Of a DNA stretch of 64,000 bases, positions 1-13,295 are shown one piece after another (position 1 is the first letter of the stretch; every line of letters begins with the position of its first letter). The notes beneath the pieces were generated by a model. That model had not been told where the DNA came from, searched no databases, and worked only from the letters and a program-made list of their open reading frames with translations. The DNA lies in NCBI RefSeq assembly GCF_031458395.1, contig NZ_JAVDYJ010000001.1, positions 2,108,001 through 2,172,000 on the forward strand, written 5' to 3'. Made by a program: the position numbers and the translations under genes. The stretch comes from Enteractinococcus fodinae. Lineage in GTDB: Bacteria; Actinomycetota; Actinomycetes; Actinomycetales; Micrococcaceae.

Positions 1-459
1 GTATTCGATGGTGTGGCCATCTGCAGCCAGCTCATCAAGTGCGCCAGCGTTCTCGCTTTCAAACTGCGCACAGTACACACAGTTGGCATCAGCATAAATA
101 ATGATGTCAGCTACGTCTGAGCCGGGCACGTCGGTGGGCATCTGACCTGCAGTGTCTGGGTTTGGCTCATCGACCTGCGTGGCATCGACTTCCTCGGGCG
201 CATTGCCCTCAGCCGGGGCACCGTCTTCCAAGAGCAACCCACCGGTTTCTGTTGCAGCGGTTGGCGTCGGACCGGCATCAGGGATCGAACGCGAAGAGTT
301 CATCAAAGTCACGACCACAATGATGGCGACCACAGCGGCAACGACACCGACGATTGTCCATGTGATGATGCGGGAACGCCGTTTCTCCGCCGCGAGTTGG
401 TTAGCTTGCGCCTGCCGTACAGTGTCACGTGAGCTGCCAGCTGACTTATTTTTGGCCAT
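1..459 (-). CDS. DsbA/thioredoxin-like membrane-anchored protein (3' end cut off)
   Basis: The gene reads leftward from an ATG at 459 and leaves the window still open after 153 codons. Residues 1-30 are Lys/Arg-rich, 31-52 form one hydrophobic anchor, 53-115 are an acidic, Pro-rich linker, and a thioredoxin fold then begins with IIIYADANCVYC (Cys127 and Cys130, a CxxC pair). This is the layout of actinobacterial DsbA-family disulfide oxidoreductases exported on an N-terminal anchor. An AAGGA lies very close to the start codon. It follows the membrane protein at 541-1020 by about 80 bp and may share its transcript. The fold assignment is good; whether it oxidises or isomerises is not visible. 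Confidence 0.8.
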   Translation of the reverse strand, partial: MAKNKSAGSSRDTVRQAQANQLAAEKRRSRIITWTIVGVVAAVVAIIVVVTLMNSSRSIPDAGPTPTAATETGGLLLEDGAPAEGNAPEEVDATQVDEPNPDTAGQMPTDVPGSDVADIIIYADANCVYCAQFESENAGALDELAADGHTIEY

Positions 460-540
460 TATCCTTACCTAAGGTAGTGAGTTGTTAAATTTTGAACCAG
501 TCAGAGTATACGGCTGGTTTCTGAACATTGACTGGACTTT

Positions 541-1020
541 TTACTGCTGCGGTTCCAGCTGCGGGTGCTCGCCCTGGATGGTGGGCTCCCCGGTGTCGGG
601 GTCGAAAACAATCCGTAAGTCCAGCTGTTCTCCATCCACGGTGGTCACCTCAGCCTCCAGCAAGTTGCCACGCCACAGGTCCGCTTCCACTTCCTGCACT
701 TCAGGATATTTAGCAATCACATTAGATTCCAGCACGTCCTGCTGATGGTTCTGGCTGACCACACCATAGACCCCCGATGCGACACCCAAAAGCATGGCGA
801 CCAACCCGGCGAGAGTCTCAATGCGAACATCGCGCGGAGCATCGGCTCGTTCGCCTCGGCTATCGGTACCTTCGAACCGGCGCGTCTCACCCGACTCCCA
901 GGCTTTCAGGCGACGGGCACGCCAGGTCGCATGTGCCAGAATGGCTGCTCCGGCAATGGCAAAAACAAAGCCGATCCCGATAGCTAGTTGCGGCGTTTGC
1001 AAGTCCAGAGGTTCAAACAT
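541..1020 (-). CDS. small membrane protein of unknown function
   Basis: I do not recognise the family. Starting at the ATG at 1020, the protein has about 159 residues: a hydrophobic segment at about 10-30, a charged Arg/Glu-rich cytoplasmic stretch, a second hydrophobic segment near 69-88 and an acidic C-terminal domain of about 70 residues (KYPEVQEVEADLWRGNLLEA). That suggests two membrane passes with both ends on one side. A GTG at 1044 would add eight residues. The ATG has a GGAAG immediately in front, unusually close, so the start is uncertain. It lies just upstream of the DsbA-like gene on the same strand. Confidence 0.65.
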   Translation of the reverse strand: MFEPLDLQTPQLAIGIGFVFAIAGAAILAHATWRARRLKAWESGETRRFEGTDSRGERADAPRDVRIETLAGLVAMLLGVASGVYGVVSQNHQQDVLESNVIAKYPEVQEVEADLWRGNLLEAEVTTVDGEQLDLRIVFDPDTGEPTIQGEHPQLEPQQ

Positions 1021-1151
1021 ACTTCCATTGTCTACGATGAGCACCGAGCGAGAAGTTATTTCACTTGGTTTTGACTTAGCGCGTAGTCAGATCGCGGCTT
1101 AGCGTCGCGTCATCGTTCCAGACTGGGCTGGAGTGTGATGAACTTAGAGCT

Positions 1152-2060
1152 ATGAAACTCGCTACATTTCGCTTGCCACAAGAACGCCCCGATGCACCCG
1201 GAGCCACATTTGCCGCGCTCATCATCAAAACCGAGACCGATGACTCCGGGGCCGAATACGCGACCCAGGCTGTGCGACTGCCCGATATCACTGATGTCGG
1301 GGCCCTGCTCACCCTGGCGCCGCCGGAGCGTCAGGCCATTGTGCAAGAAGCACTTGATGCCGCTCAGCAGGACGCCAACTACATCATCGACGCCACGACG
1401 CTGAGCTATGAAACCCTCATCCCCTACCCGTCAAAAATCTTCTGTATAGGTCTCAACTACCGGAACCATATCGAAGAGACCGGGCTCGACCTTCCCAAAT
1501 ATCCCACAATTTTTGCGAAATACGGTCAGACGCTCACGAGCGCCTATAGTGAGATCGCTGTGCCGGAGATTGATCATCGGCTGGACTACGAGGGCGAGTT
1601 AGCCGTGATCATCGGCGCCCCAGGTAAAAATATCTCTGCGGCCAACGCTGCCGATTACATCGCCGGATATGCCATCAGCAACGACATCTCGTTGCGCGGC
1701 TTACAAGGTCGCACCGATGAATGGACTCAGGGCAAAATCCTGGAGGCTTCTACTCCGGTTGGCCCTTGGCTGACAACCGCCGACGAATTCCAGTCCAAGG
1801 CCGAACTCACCACGTTAGTCAACGGCGAAGTGCGCCAACGCGATTCCGTTGATGACCTAGTCTTCGGGGTGGGCGACTTACTTGAATACCTATCTCAGCT
1901 GATCACCTTACTGCCCGGGGATATCATCATGACCGGCACCCCCGGCGGCGTGGCACTTGCAATGCGTGATGAGCACGGCCGCCGTCCGTGGCTTAAGCCA
2001 GGAGACGTTGTAGAGACCCGCATTGAAGGCCTCGGTGCACAGCGCAATGCCATCGTTTGA
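1152..2060 (+). CDS. fumarylacetoacetate hydrolase family protein
   Basis: A 302-residue protein with a short N-terminal domain and a C-terminal FAH fold from about residue 90. The fold is marked by KIFCIGLNYRNHIEETG, the metal-binding acidic residues in DYEGELAVIIG, and LLPGDIIMTGTPGGVA. The family hydrolyses or decarboxylates C-C bonds in 2-oxo acids such as those from catechol, homoprotocatechuate and tyrosine degradation, using a divalent metal. The exact substrate cannot be read from the sequence. No clear Shine-Dalgarno precedes the ATG. Its 3' end overlaps the next gene by 14 bp, so the two are probably translationally coupled. Confidence 0.88.
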   Translation: MKLATFRLPQERPDAPGATFAALIIKTETDDSGAEYATQAVRLPDITDVGALLTLAPPERQAIVQEALDAAQQDANYIIDATTLSYETLIPYPSKIFCIGLNYRNHIEETGLDLPKYPTIFAKYGQTLTSAYSEIAVPEIDHRLDYEGELAVIIGAPGKNISAANAADYIAGYAISNDISLRGLQGRTDEWTQGKILEASTPVGPWLTTADEFQSKAELTTLVNGEVRQRDSVDDLVFGVGDLLEYLSQLITLLPGDIIMTGTPGGVALAMRDEHGRRPWLKPGDVVETRIEGLGAQRNAIV

Positions 2061-2676
2061 TCGTATCGGCGTGCTGGGCGCAGGTCGGGCTGGAACCGCT
2101 TTTGCTCGGGCAGCAGCACGCAGCGGCATCGACGTGCAGATCGCTTCAACGCGTACGCCGACTCAAATGCGCTACCACTTGATGCAGTACGCACCCCAAG
2201 CTCGTGCGGTGTTAGCCGAAGAGGTAGCAGACGGCGTGGATCTCGTCATTCTTGCGGTGCCGCAAGAAGACCTGGACGATGTGGCTCCGGCGTGGTTTAC
2301 TGATCGGATCCTGGTCGATGCCACCAACCGCTGGCACGATGAACCGTTGCCCGAGTGGTTCGAGAAAGGACTCGCATCAGGGCTGAGCTCTTCGGAAGTC
2401 ATAGCGCAGCGATTCGATACGGCCACGGTGGTAAAGGCTCTGAACCATATTTCCCACTGGGCGATGGACACCCCGGCGGCTGACGAGGAACGTGCTGCAG
2501 CGGTGGCCTCAGATAGTCCCAGTGCCGCAAAGGTCGTTGCCGACTTGGTCTCGGCACTGGGCTTTGCACCTGTCGTTGCCTCGAGTCTGGCCGCAGGGCG
2601 CCATACTGAACCGGGGACACCGTATTTCAATGTCGCCGCGACGTCAGAACAGCTCGCCAGGCACTTCTTGGCTTAA
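2047..2676 (+). CDS. NAD(P)-binding oxidoreductase, F420-reductase-like fold
   Basis: A protein of about 209 residues from the ATG at 2047, chosen because the dinucleotide-binding motif GVLGAGRAGTAFA then starts about eight residues in. An in-frame ATG at 2023 lies deep inside the FAH gene. It is a Rossmann fold of the NADP-dependent F420 oxidoreductase/pyrroline-carboxylate reductase superfamily, with DLVILAVPQEDL as the fourth strand and VVKALNHISHWAM near the substrate pocket. The start overlaps the FAH gene, so it may reduce or rearrange a product of the same pathway; that is inference. A terminator of the opposing gene follows directly. Confidence 0.75.
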   Translation: MPSFDRIGVLGAGRAGTAFARAAARSGIDVQIASTRTPTQMRYHLMQYAPQARAVLAEEVADGVDLVILAVPQEDLDDVAPAWFTDRILVDATNRWHDEPLPEWFEKGLASGLSSSEVIAQRFDTATVVKALNHISHWAMDTPAADEERAAAVASDSPSAAKVVADLVSALGFAPVVASSLAAGRHTEPGTPYFNVAATSEQLARHFLA

Positions 2677-2691
2677 TCACGTCATAAAAAA

Positions 2692-2732
2692 AGCGAATCC
2701 GGGGTGCCACTGTGTGGCTCCCCGGATTCGCT
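2692..2732 (-). terminator. Rho-independent terminator of the ornithine-cyclodeaminase-like gene
   Basis: Two nested stems: a 13-bp outer stem (2692-2704 with 2720-2732) and an inner GCCAC/GTGGC stem with a TGT loop. On the minus strand it is followed by seven T residues (seen as AAAAAAA just left of the stem), so it terminates the leftward gene ending at 2744. On the plus strand there is no T run. Confidence 0.9.
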
Positions 2733-2743
2733 TGGTGCTGGTC

Positions 2744-3877
2744 TTAATACGCTGCGGGGGCGTCCCACAGGTTCAGGCTGGTGCCGATATTGTTCTCAAC
2801 GGCGTAGTTGTAGATATCGTGCGCCCAGGCGACGTCTTCAACAGGCATACCACCGACCGAATAGACGATGATCTCGTCGTCGGACTTGCGGCCTTCGATT
2901 CGTCCAGCAGCAATGTCGCCCATTTGCTGTAGGTCTTCACGAGGGAAGTGGCCATCGTGCTGGAGTTTCAGCATGCGCGACCCGATGATACCAATCTGGT
3001 CGTATGCTACCTGGGTGGTGTATTCATGGTGCCATTCATCGTAGAGGCCCATGTAGTCGACGACCTTGCGGGTGTTGATCAGGAAGTCATCGTCGAAGTG
3101 GGTGGCACCTGGAGCGATCACGAGGGTACCAGGAGAGAGCCATTCGCCCTTAACCTGTGGGAAGTCCTGAGAGCCATTCGGAGAGGCATTTGCTCCGGTA
3201 ATGAGAATCTCGACGTTTTCGACGGCTTCTTTTTCGGTGTCTACAACAGTCACCGATTCAAGCTGTGGATTGTCCTGCTTGATTTGCTCCGCGGCACGTT
3301 GGGTGGAGTCTGCCGAGCGACCTTTGATCTTCACATGTTTGACACCTTCGCGCTGGGTCAGAACACCTCGAAGCGTTGTCTGCGACATCACGCCAGGACC
3401 GATCATCCCGACGGTCTCAACGTTATCGACCGCTAGGTGCTTCGTACCCACGTTGGGTACAGACGCGGTCCGGTAGGCCGAGAGCAGGTTCGCCGACATG
3501 ACAGCCTTCGGAGCGGCAGTGTCGGTGTCGTTGAGTACGAACAAATGGATGGACCGAGGCATGTCGTGCTTCCGGTTCTCAATATTGGAGCCATACCATT
3601 TCACACCGGTCGCACGAAAGCGACCGCCGAGATACGCTGGCATCGCCATGAAACGGCGATCGATATCGTCCTTCGGCATGCCCTCATGTTTTGGTTCCTT
3701 AGGGAACGAGATCATCGCACCGTGAGAGTCTCCCCGATCGCCAGCCATCATGTAGTCACCATCGGCCAGTAGTACCAGGGCCTCTTCCATCACATCGATA
3801 CAACTCGATAGATCGGTGGCACCTGCTTCGATCATCTCCGGCTCGTTGAGATACAGAAAGTCAATACGCTTATCCAA
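2744..3877 (-). CDS. ornithine cyclodeaminase/mu-crystallin family protein, tyramine oxidase subunit B-like
   Basis: A 377-residue protein with a Rossmann nucleotide-binding core (VETVGMIGPGVMSQTTLRG, about 155-175) typical of the ornithine cyclodeaminase/mu-crystallin family. It also has RFMAMPAYLGGRFRATGVKWYGSN, SANLLSAYRTASVPNVG and the C-terminal SVGGMPVEDVAWAHDIY. The length and the long N-terminal region fit the proteins annotated as tyramine oxidase subunit B in Arthrobacter-type genomes. No amine oxidase (subunit A) gene is nearby. The start is well supported: AAGGAAGGAAT precedes the ATG at 3877. Its upstream region carries a CCTGAAACAGGG element also found near 35951. The family call is firm, the subunit-B label less so. 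Confidence 0.78.
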   Translation of the reverse strand: MDKRIDFLYLNEPEMIEAGATDLSSCIDVMEEALVLLADGDYMMAGDRGDSHGAMISFPKEPKHEGMPKDDIDRRFMAMPAYLGGRFRATGVKWYGSNIENRKHDMPRSIHLFVLNDTDTAAPKAVMSANLLSAYRTASVPNVGTKHLAVDNVETVGMIGPGVMSQTTLRGVLTQREGVKHVKIKGRSADSTQRAAEQIKQDNPQLESVTVVDTEKEAVENVEILITGANASPNGSQDFPQVKGEWLSPGTLVIAPGATHFDDDFLINTRKVVDYMGLYDEWHHEYTTQVAYDQIGIIGSRMLKLQHDGHFPREDLQQMGDIAAGRIEGRKSDDEIIVYSVGGMPVEDVAWAHDIYNYAVENNIGTSLNLWDAPAAY

Positions 3878-4121
3878 TGCAGGATTCCTTCCTTAGATAC
3901 TTCATCCTGTGAGAGCTTGATTCCTCTGTGAAGTATGGCATACGGAAGGGGGCGAATCAGTATGTGACTCGCCTGAAACAGGGTAACCTTTCTAACATCC
4001 AAAAAGATAGATCTGGCATCGAAAACAATGTGAGAAGCGCCATATGTGAAGACCAATCTCGGCATGATGAAGGTGAGCTCGACGCTGCCCGCTGTCGTCC
4101 GACTACCTTAGGTGAAGCGCA
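3878..4121. promoter_or_regulatory. upstream region of the cyclodeaminase-like gene with a CCTGAAACAGGG palindrome
   Basis: This 244-bp spacer holds the promoter of the leftward gene. At 3972-3986 the plus strand reads CCTGAAACAGGGTAA, centred on the palindrome CCTG-AAA-CAGG; the same 15 bases occur at 35951-35965. A regulator-binding site is plausible. No ORF or RNA gene is evident. Confidence 0.35.
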
Positions 4122-4727
4122 CTAGGGTCTTCTGCTGCGTCGCATCCGATACCGTCGTTGCAGATCGTCAAAGTACTGCGGAGTTCCAGGCTCAGGGGTT
4201 CCGTGATCTACTTCCGAGGGCGTGTCCTCGTTAACTGAAGGCCATTCTTCCGGGTCGATGTCATCACGAAGTTCGTTGTCGGACCGTAGAAGCGGTTCCC
4301 GGACCATCATGAGGTGCTCCCGGCCAGCCTCATAGAAAGGCTCGCCGACCGCTTCCAGGCCGAAGGTCTCGTACCAGTCCTGGAGGTGCGTTTGAGCGTG
4401 CATAGTCAGCTGTTGGTCTGGATAATAGGCCATCACAGCCCGTATGAGCGCGCTCGCCAGGCCATGGCCTCGGAAAGGCTTGTCGGTGGCGACGCGGCCG
4501 ATCGAAAGCGTGTGGGGATTCTCTTTCAGCACCCGAAGCGTAGAGACTGGGACGCCTTCGATCTGAATCCACCAGATCTGGGTGGTAGGTTCGAGGTCGC
4601 GACCATCGAGTTCTTCTACTGTAGTAATGCCCTGTTCCATGACGTAGACGCGATTGCGCAAACGGGCAATATTGTATGCGGTTTCATGCCGCATCTGGGT
4701 CCAGTGAGCATTTTGAATTTCGACCAT
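4122..4727 (-). CDS. GNAT acetyltransferase, ElaA-like
   Basis: A 201-residue protein. The ElaA-type N-terminus is visible as LRNRVYVMEQGITTVEELDGRDLEPTTQ, followed by the acetyl-CoA-binding motif A of the GNAT fold (IGRVATDKPFRGHGLASALI, with the R/Q-x-x-G-x-G/A loop at RGHGLA) and the C-terminal strand ETFGLEAVGEPFYEAGREH. After the fold come about 50 acidic residues and a basic end (RRYRMRRSRRP) that the core family lacks. The acceptor substrate of ElaA proteins is not established. The gene stands alone, leftward, downstream of the rRNA operon. Confidence 0.82.
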   Translation of the reverse strand: MVEIQNAHWTQMRHETAYNIARLRNRVYVMEQGITTVEELDGRDLEPTTQIWWIQIEGVPVSTLRVLKENPHTLSIGRVATDKPFRGHGLASALIRAVMAYYPDQQLTMHAQTHLQDWYETFGLEAVGEPFYEAGREHLMMVREPLLRSDNELRDDIDPEEWPSVNEDTPSEVDHGTPEPGTPQYFDDLQRRYRMRRSRRP

Positions 4728-4811
4728 GGAGACATTCTAAAGCACTGTTGTCCTGCTGTGATACCTCAGCATCTAACAGCGTGTTCATCCCAAATTAGGT
4801 TGTTAAATGCA

Positions 4812-4862
4812 GGGGCCCCGGGAGGGGGCCGACCGTGTGGTCGGGGCCCTCCCGGGGCGCCT
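4812..4862 (-). terminator. rRNA operon terminator hairpin
   Basis: A very GC-rich stem (GCCCCGGGAGGG at 4815-4826 with CCCTCCCGGGGC at 4847-4858) plus an inner GACC/GGTC stem with a GTGT loop. It lies about 10 bp beyond the 5S 3' end in the direction of rRNA transcription. The T run after it is poor. Confidence 0.75.
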
Positions 4863-4871
4863 GTGAATGGT

Positions 4872-4991
4872 TGTCCGGCGGTGTCCTACTCTCCCACACC
4901 CTCCCGGGTGCAGTACCATCGGCGCTGTGGGTCTTAGCTTCCGGGTTCGGAATGGGACCGGGCGTTTCCCCCACGCTATAACCACCGTAAC
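4872..4991 (-). rRNA. rrf: 5S ribosomal RNA
   Basis: Read on the minus strand it begins GTTACGGTGGTTATAGCG and contains CCGGTCCCATTCCGAACCCG and GTGGGAGAGTAGGACACCGC, the conserved 5S blocks. Length is about 120 nt. It is the last gene of the leftward 16S-23S-5S operon. The ends are set by comparison with known 5S and could move by one or two bases. Confidence 0.95.
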
Positions 4992-5111
4992 CCTTGAGCT
5001 CACCCCGTGGTGGGGTGGCAATCCTGTGGGTCACCGGTGTGGTGACGACATCTTATGCAATTCTGGGTGACCCTACCCACCCCTGGTTGCGGGGGGTTCG
5101 GGGGTGGTCAC

Positions 5112-5152
5112 GGGGTGGTGTTGCTGTAACCGTATAGTGGACGCGCATCAAC
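5112..5152 (-). other. 3' half of the pre-23S processing stem
   Basis: This stretch of the 23S-5S spacer is nearly complementary to 8541-8581 in the 16S-23S spacer, with about 35 pairs including CGTCCACTATAC against GTATAGTGGACG. The two halves flank the 23S gene, so in the precursor RNA they should form the long stem cut by RNase III. Confidence 0.75.
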
Positions 5153-5282
5153 AAATCCTGTTGAGTGGTCTCGTGGACGCATGCACGTGTTCTGTGTGCA
5201 CGTTATTGTGTGGTGACTCGTGTCAGACCTTTTGCTGCCTGACAATACACACCCCCCTCCACGGTGTGGTGTGGGGTGTGGG

Positions 5283-10518
<5,236 letters not shown>

Positions 10519-10652
10519 AAACATATGAAAACATTCAATCAAACAGACCAGGCCGGAAACAGCCCAATCCCTGGCACTACCACAACCAACCACACGGAGG
10601 TACGATCAGCCATGGCATAACCATTCAAAAATAAATGGCATCAAACAAACTT

Positions 10653-10677
10653 GGCACACTATTGAGTTCTCAAACAA
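10653..10677 (-). promoter_or_regulatory. rrn leader boxA-type antitermination element
   Basis: The minus strand reads TTGTTTGAGAACTCAATAGT followed by GTGCCAA, about 135 nt upstream of the 16S 5' end. It matches the boxA block of mycobacterial and other actinobacterial rrn leaders, bound by NusB/NusE in the rRNA antitermination complex. Confidence 0.75.
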
Positions 10678-10787
10678 CCACCACCACCCACCAACCACCC
10701 CACAACACGCAGAGCAGCCACCAAGCAGCAAACCAACGACCCACAACCAAACCGTCATGAACCACACCAAAACCGGCGCAAAACACA

Positions 10788-11095
10788 ACACTAAACAACG
10801 TAGAAGACGAAGTCAAATCCGTCTAGCTGGAGTCTAAATTCAACGTTACCGGCAGATGAACTGCGCTGGGCAACAAAGAACCACTCTATCAGACAAGCTG
10901 AGTAGAATGTCAACTCCGCTCTAAGTCGTGTCGATCACAGTAGCGAAAAACGCTACGAGACCGTCACAAAGCACATGAACAGATTGTCACTGCCCACCGT
11001 ACCCACTTAGTAACTACAAGATGAAATCGAAGTGATTTCTTACTTGGCATCAAGTCGAAACTTTATCGTATCACAAGTGCATTCGCGCTTGTCAA
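10788..11095 (-). promoter_or_regulatory. rRNA operon promoter region with three candidate promoters
   Basis: Three -35/-10 pairs are visible on the minus strand: TTGACA (11090-11095) with TACGAT (11065-11070), 19-bp spacing; TTGACA (10908-10913) with TAGAGT (10883-10888), 19-bp; and TTGACT (10811-10816) with TAGTGT (10788-10793), 17-bp. Multiple tandem promoters are usual for actinobacterial rrn operons. The wide spacings of the first two make their exact -10 boxes uncertain. Confidence 0.5.
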
Positions 11096-11382
11096 ATCGA
11101 CTTGAATCGTGGAATCGCTGTATAAATTTTTCTAAAAGAACTTCGGTGTCTCAGCGCTTCCCGTCTCCGGTCTGCCCTGGGCACGAGAGATAACTATACA
11201 CACCTTAATTCGGAACGCAAAACCGGCTGCAAGCCTTTGAACATGGCATGTTTTGTTATGTGTTTCATTCTTTTTGTCGGTTATCAGTAAATATACCTGG
11301 AGTTCACCTCGGGCGTGTGAGGGAGGTCTCTCGATTTGGTGCAAATTGCGGGGCAAGTGCCAACCGACCGGATTAAACACCA
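11096..11382. other. gene-poor spacer between the rRNA promoters and the ABC operon
   Basis: About 290 bp without a convincing ORF. It is AT-richer than its neighbours, notably near 11125-11140 and 11240-11300. The part from about 11300 leads directly into the plus-strand hairpin and T run at 11383-11426, so a short plus-strand transcript is possible. No known riboswitch or RNA family is recognisable to me. Confidence 0.4.
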
Positions 11383-11426
11383 ACGCGGGTGCGCATTGGA
11401 ATCAGCTCGCACCCGCGTGGTTTTTT
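11383..11426. terminator. hairpin terminator downstream of the ABC operon, T run on the plus strand
   Basis: An 11-bp stem (ACGCGGGTGCG at 11383-11393, CGCACCCGCGT at 11408-11418) is followed on the plus strand by GGTTTTTT. On the minus strand, just past the ATPase stop codon at 11434, the trailing sequence is the weaker TTGGTGTTTAA. It probably ends the leftward ABC operon and would also end any rightward transcript. Confidence 0.7.
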
Positions 11427-11433
11427 GGTCTTG

Positions 11434-12225
11434 TTATTGCAACAGTGTTCGGTCCGATACTGCAGCGTCTTTGATCCTTGAAAATTGAGCTAAGAGATCC
11501 TCAACGCCCATCGCTTCCTTCTCGGCGCCGGACACATCAAGAATGATTCGTCCCTCGTGCATCATGATCAGGCGGTTTCCGACTTCTAGTGCTTGGCCCA
11601 TGTTGTGGGTGACCATCAACGTCGTGAGTTCTTGCTCTTCGACCACTTTCTTGGTCAGGTGAGTAACCAATCGGGCACGTTCGGGATCGAGTGCGGCAGT
11701 ATGCTCGTCGAGCAGCAAGATCTTTGGCTTGGAAAATGTAGCCATCAACAGCGATAGCGCCTGGCGTTGTCCACCAGATAGCAAGCCGACTTTTGCACTC
11801 AGGCGACGCTCGAGACCAAGTTCGAGAACTTCGAGTTCTTCAGCGAATCTTCTTCGCTTGGCCTTGGTAATTCCAAAAGCCAATCCGCGACGCATCCCCC
11901 GGCGTTCTGCTAAAGCCATGTTTTGTTCGATAGTTAGATCCGGTGCAGTGCCCGCCATTGGATCCTGAAAAACGCGTCCGACGTATTTGGCACGCTTGAA
12001 GTCTTTCATCCGAGTCACGTTTCGACCCGCAATCTCAACAGTTCCTGTATCAGGGTTAATCTTCCCAGCAATGGTGTTGAGCACCGTTGATTTTCCGGCA
12101 CCGTTGGAACCGATGACCGTGACGAAGTCACCGTTGTCTAACTCGAGGTTCACATCGGCTAGGGCGATTCGTTCGTTGATCGAATTCGGGAAAAAGGTTT
12201 TATTGACGTTGTTAAGCCTTAACAT
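11434..12225 (-). CDS. ABC transporter ATP-binding protein
   Basis: A 263-residue ABC ATPase: Walker A GSNGAGKST (about 39-47), signature LLSGGQRQALSL, Walker B KILLLDEHTAALDP and switch histidine in LMVTHNM. The unusual H after DE in Walker B and the overall sequence fit the ATPase of the TrpXYZ-type importers (COG1101), which work with an ABC_sub_bind lipoprotein. It overlaps the permease gene by 14 bp and has AAGGAGG in front of its ATG. With the next two genes it forms a complete importer, probably for an amino acid or other small organic solute; the ligand is unknown. Confidence 0.88.
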   Translation of the reverse strand: MLRLNNVNKTFFPNSINERIALADVNLELDNGDFVTVIGSNGAGKSTVLNTIAGKINPDTGTVEIAGRNVTRMKDFKRAKYVGRVFQDPMAGTAPDLTIEQNMALAERRGMRRGLAFGITKAKRRRFAEELEVLELGLERRLSAKVGLLSGGQRQALSLLMATFSKPKILLLDEHTAALDPERARLVTHLTKKVVEEQELTTLMVTHNMGQALEVGNRLIMMHEGRIILDVSGAEKEAMGVEDLLAQFSRIKDAAVSDRTLLQ

Positions 12226-13189
12226 TGGTGGCCTCCTTAAACGCTGGGTCCGCAGTGGTAGCGCCTGTAGTCTTCGGCCGCTTTCGGATTCGCCACTTGG
12301 GGATCAGGAGCGCAATGACCACAATAATTGCCGAGATGAGGCGCATATCGTTCGGGTTGAACCCAACGGCTAACGCTCCTTGCACTGCAGCACGGTAGAT
12401 GATGGACCCGATGATTACCGCGGTGGTTGCGATCAAGACTTCCCGGTTCCGGGTGCCAAAGAAGAACTTACCGACAGCCGTGTTAGCAAAACCATGTACG
12501 AAACGGTTGTTGAAGAGCGCTTGACCCAGAATCACCGAAGCCAGGCCCACCAGAATCAGACCGATACCCATCGAAATATCAGCTGAACCCTGTTTCTGGG
12601 CGATAAATGCACCGGCCATGCCAACCAAACCGTTGGACACGGCCAGCCCCACGATCTTCATCGTGTCTGTGGAAACGCCCAAGGAGCGCACCATCTCTTC
12701 ATTGTCCCCGGTTGCTTGCAGGCCGAGACCCATGTCGGTACCAAGGAACCAGTCCAGTACGAGTTTGACGACCAACACGATAATGGCCAGCACGAGGATC
12801 AGGGTCCATCCCGTGATGCCAGTGCCGCTAAACCAGGTGTACAGCGTGTCGTTGCCAAGAAGTGGGACGTTCGCGCGGTTGCCCATGATCCGCAGGTTGA
12901 TGGAATACAGCGCAAGCATCGTCAGGATCCCGGCGAGCAAGGGATTGATGCCGCCTTTAGCGTGTAATAAGCCGGTGACAACGCCGGCTAGCGCTCCGGC
13001 AAGAAATGCAGCCCCTAATGCAAGCACAGGATCAAGATCGTAATTCACGATCAGAATCGCCGCCGTTGCCGCACCAGTGGTGAAAGACTGATCAACCGTT
13101 AGGTCTGGAAAATTCAAAATGCGGAAAGTCAGATACACGCCGAGGGCCATAATGGCGTATATGAGACCGAGTTCTAGTGTCACGGTCAT
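12212..13189 (-). CDS. ABC transporter permease, COG4120/TrpY-like
   Basis: A 325-residue hydrophobic protein with about eight to nine membrane segments. It starts MTVTLELGLIYAIMALGVYL and carries FRILNFPDLTVDQSFTTGAA near residue 30, a typical block of the branched-chain-amino-acid-type permeases of the COG4120 group. A short Lys/Arg-rich cytoplasmic tail follows the last segment (RIRKRPKTTGAT). Only one permease gene is present, so it probably acts as a homodimer. It lies between the substrate-binding lipoprotein gene and the ATPase gene, all leftward. Confidence 0.88.
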   Translation of the reverse strand: MTVTLELGLIYAIMALGVYLTFRILNFPDLTVDQSFTTGAATAAILIVNYDLDPVLALGAAFLAGALAGVVTGLLHAKGGINPLLAGILTMLALYSINLRIMGNRANVPLLGNDTLYTWFSGTGITGWTLILVLAIIVLVVKLVLDWFLGTDMGLGLQATGDNEEMVRSLGVSTDTMKIVGLAVSNGLVGMAGAFIAQKQGSADISMGIGLILVGLASVILGQALFNNRFVHGFANTAVGKFFFGTRNREVLIATTAVIIGSIIYRAAVQGALAVGFNPNDMRLISAIIVVIALLIPKWRIRKRPKTTGATTADPAFKEATNVKA

Positions 13190-13222
13190 AGCGGGACGGA
13201 TTCACCTTTCGTGATGAGTGAG

Positions 13223-13260
13223 AACGGGCCCGGGCAGACGATCGCTGACCCAGGCCCGTT
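13223..13260 (-). terminator. intra-operon hairpin between the binding-protein and permease genes
   Basis: AACGGGCC (13223-13230) pairs with GGCCCGTT (13253-13260), extended by GGG/CCC. There is no T run. A hairpin in this place commonly trims transcripts so the binding protein is made in excess over the permease. That role is inferred from position. Confidence 0.5.
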
Positions 13261-13295
13261 TGGTAAGTTGTTACCCGTGTGAGATCAGTGGCGAT

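Noticed and set aside
541-1102. Rightward frames opposite the small membrane protein gene.
   Set aside because: Shadows of the leftward gene, with no ribosome site and Ser/Arg-rich composition.
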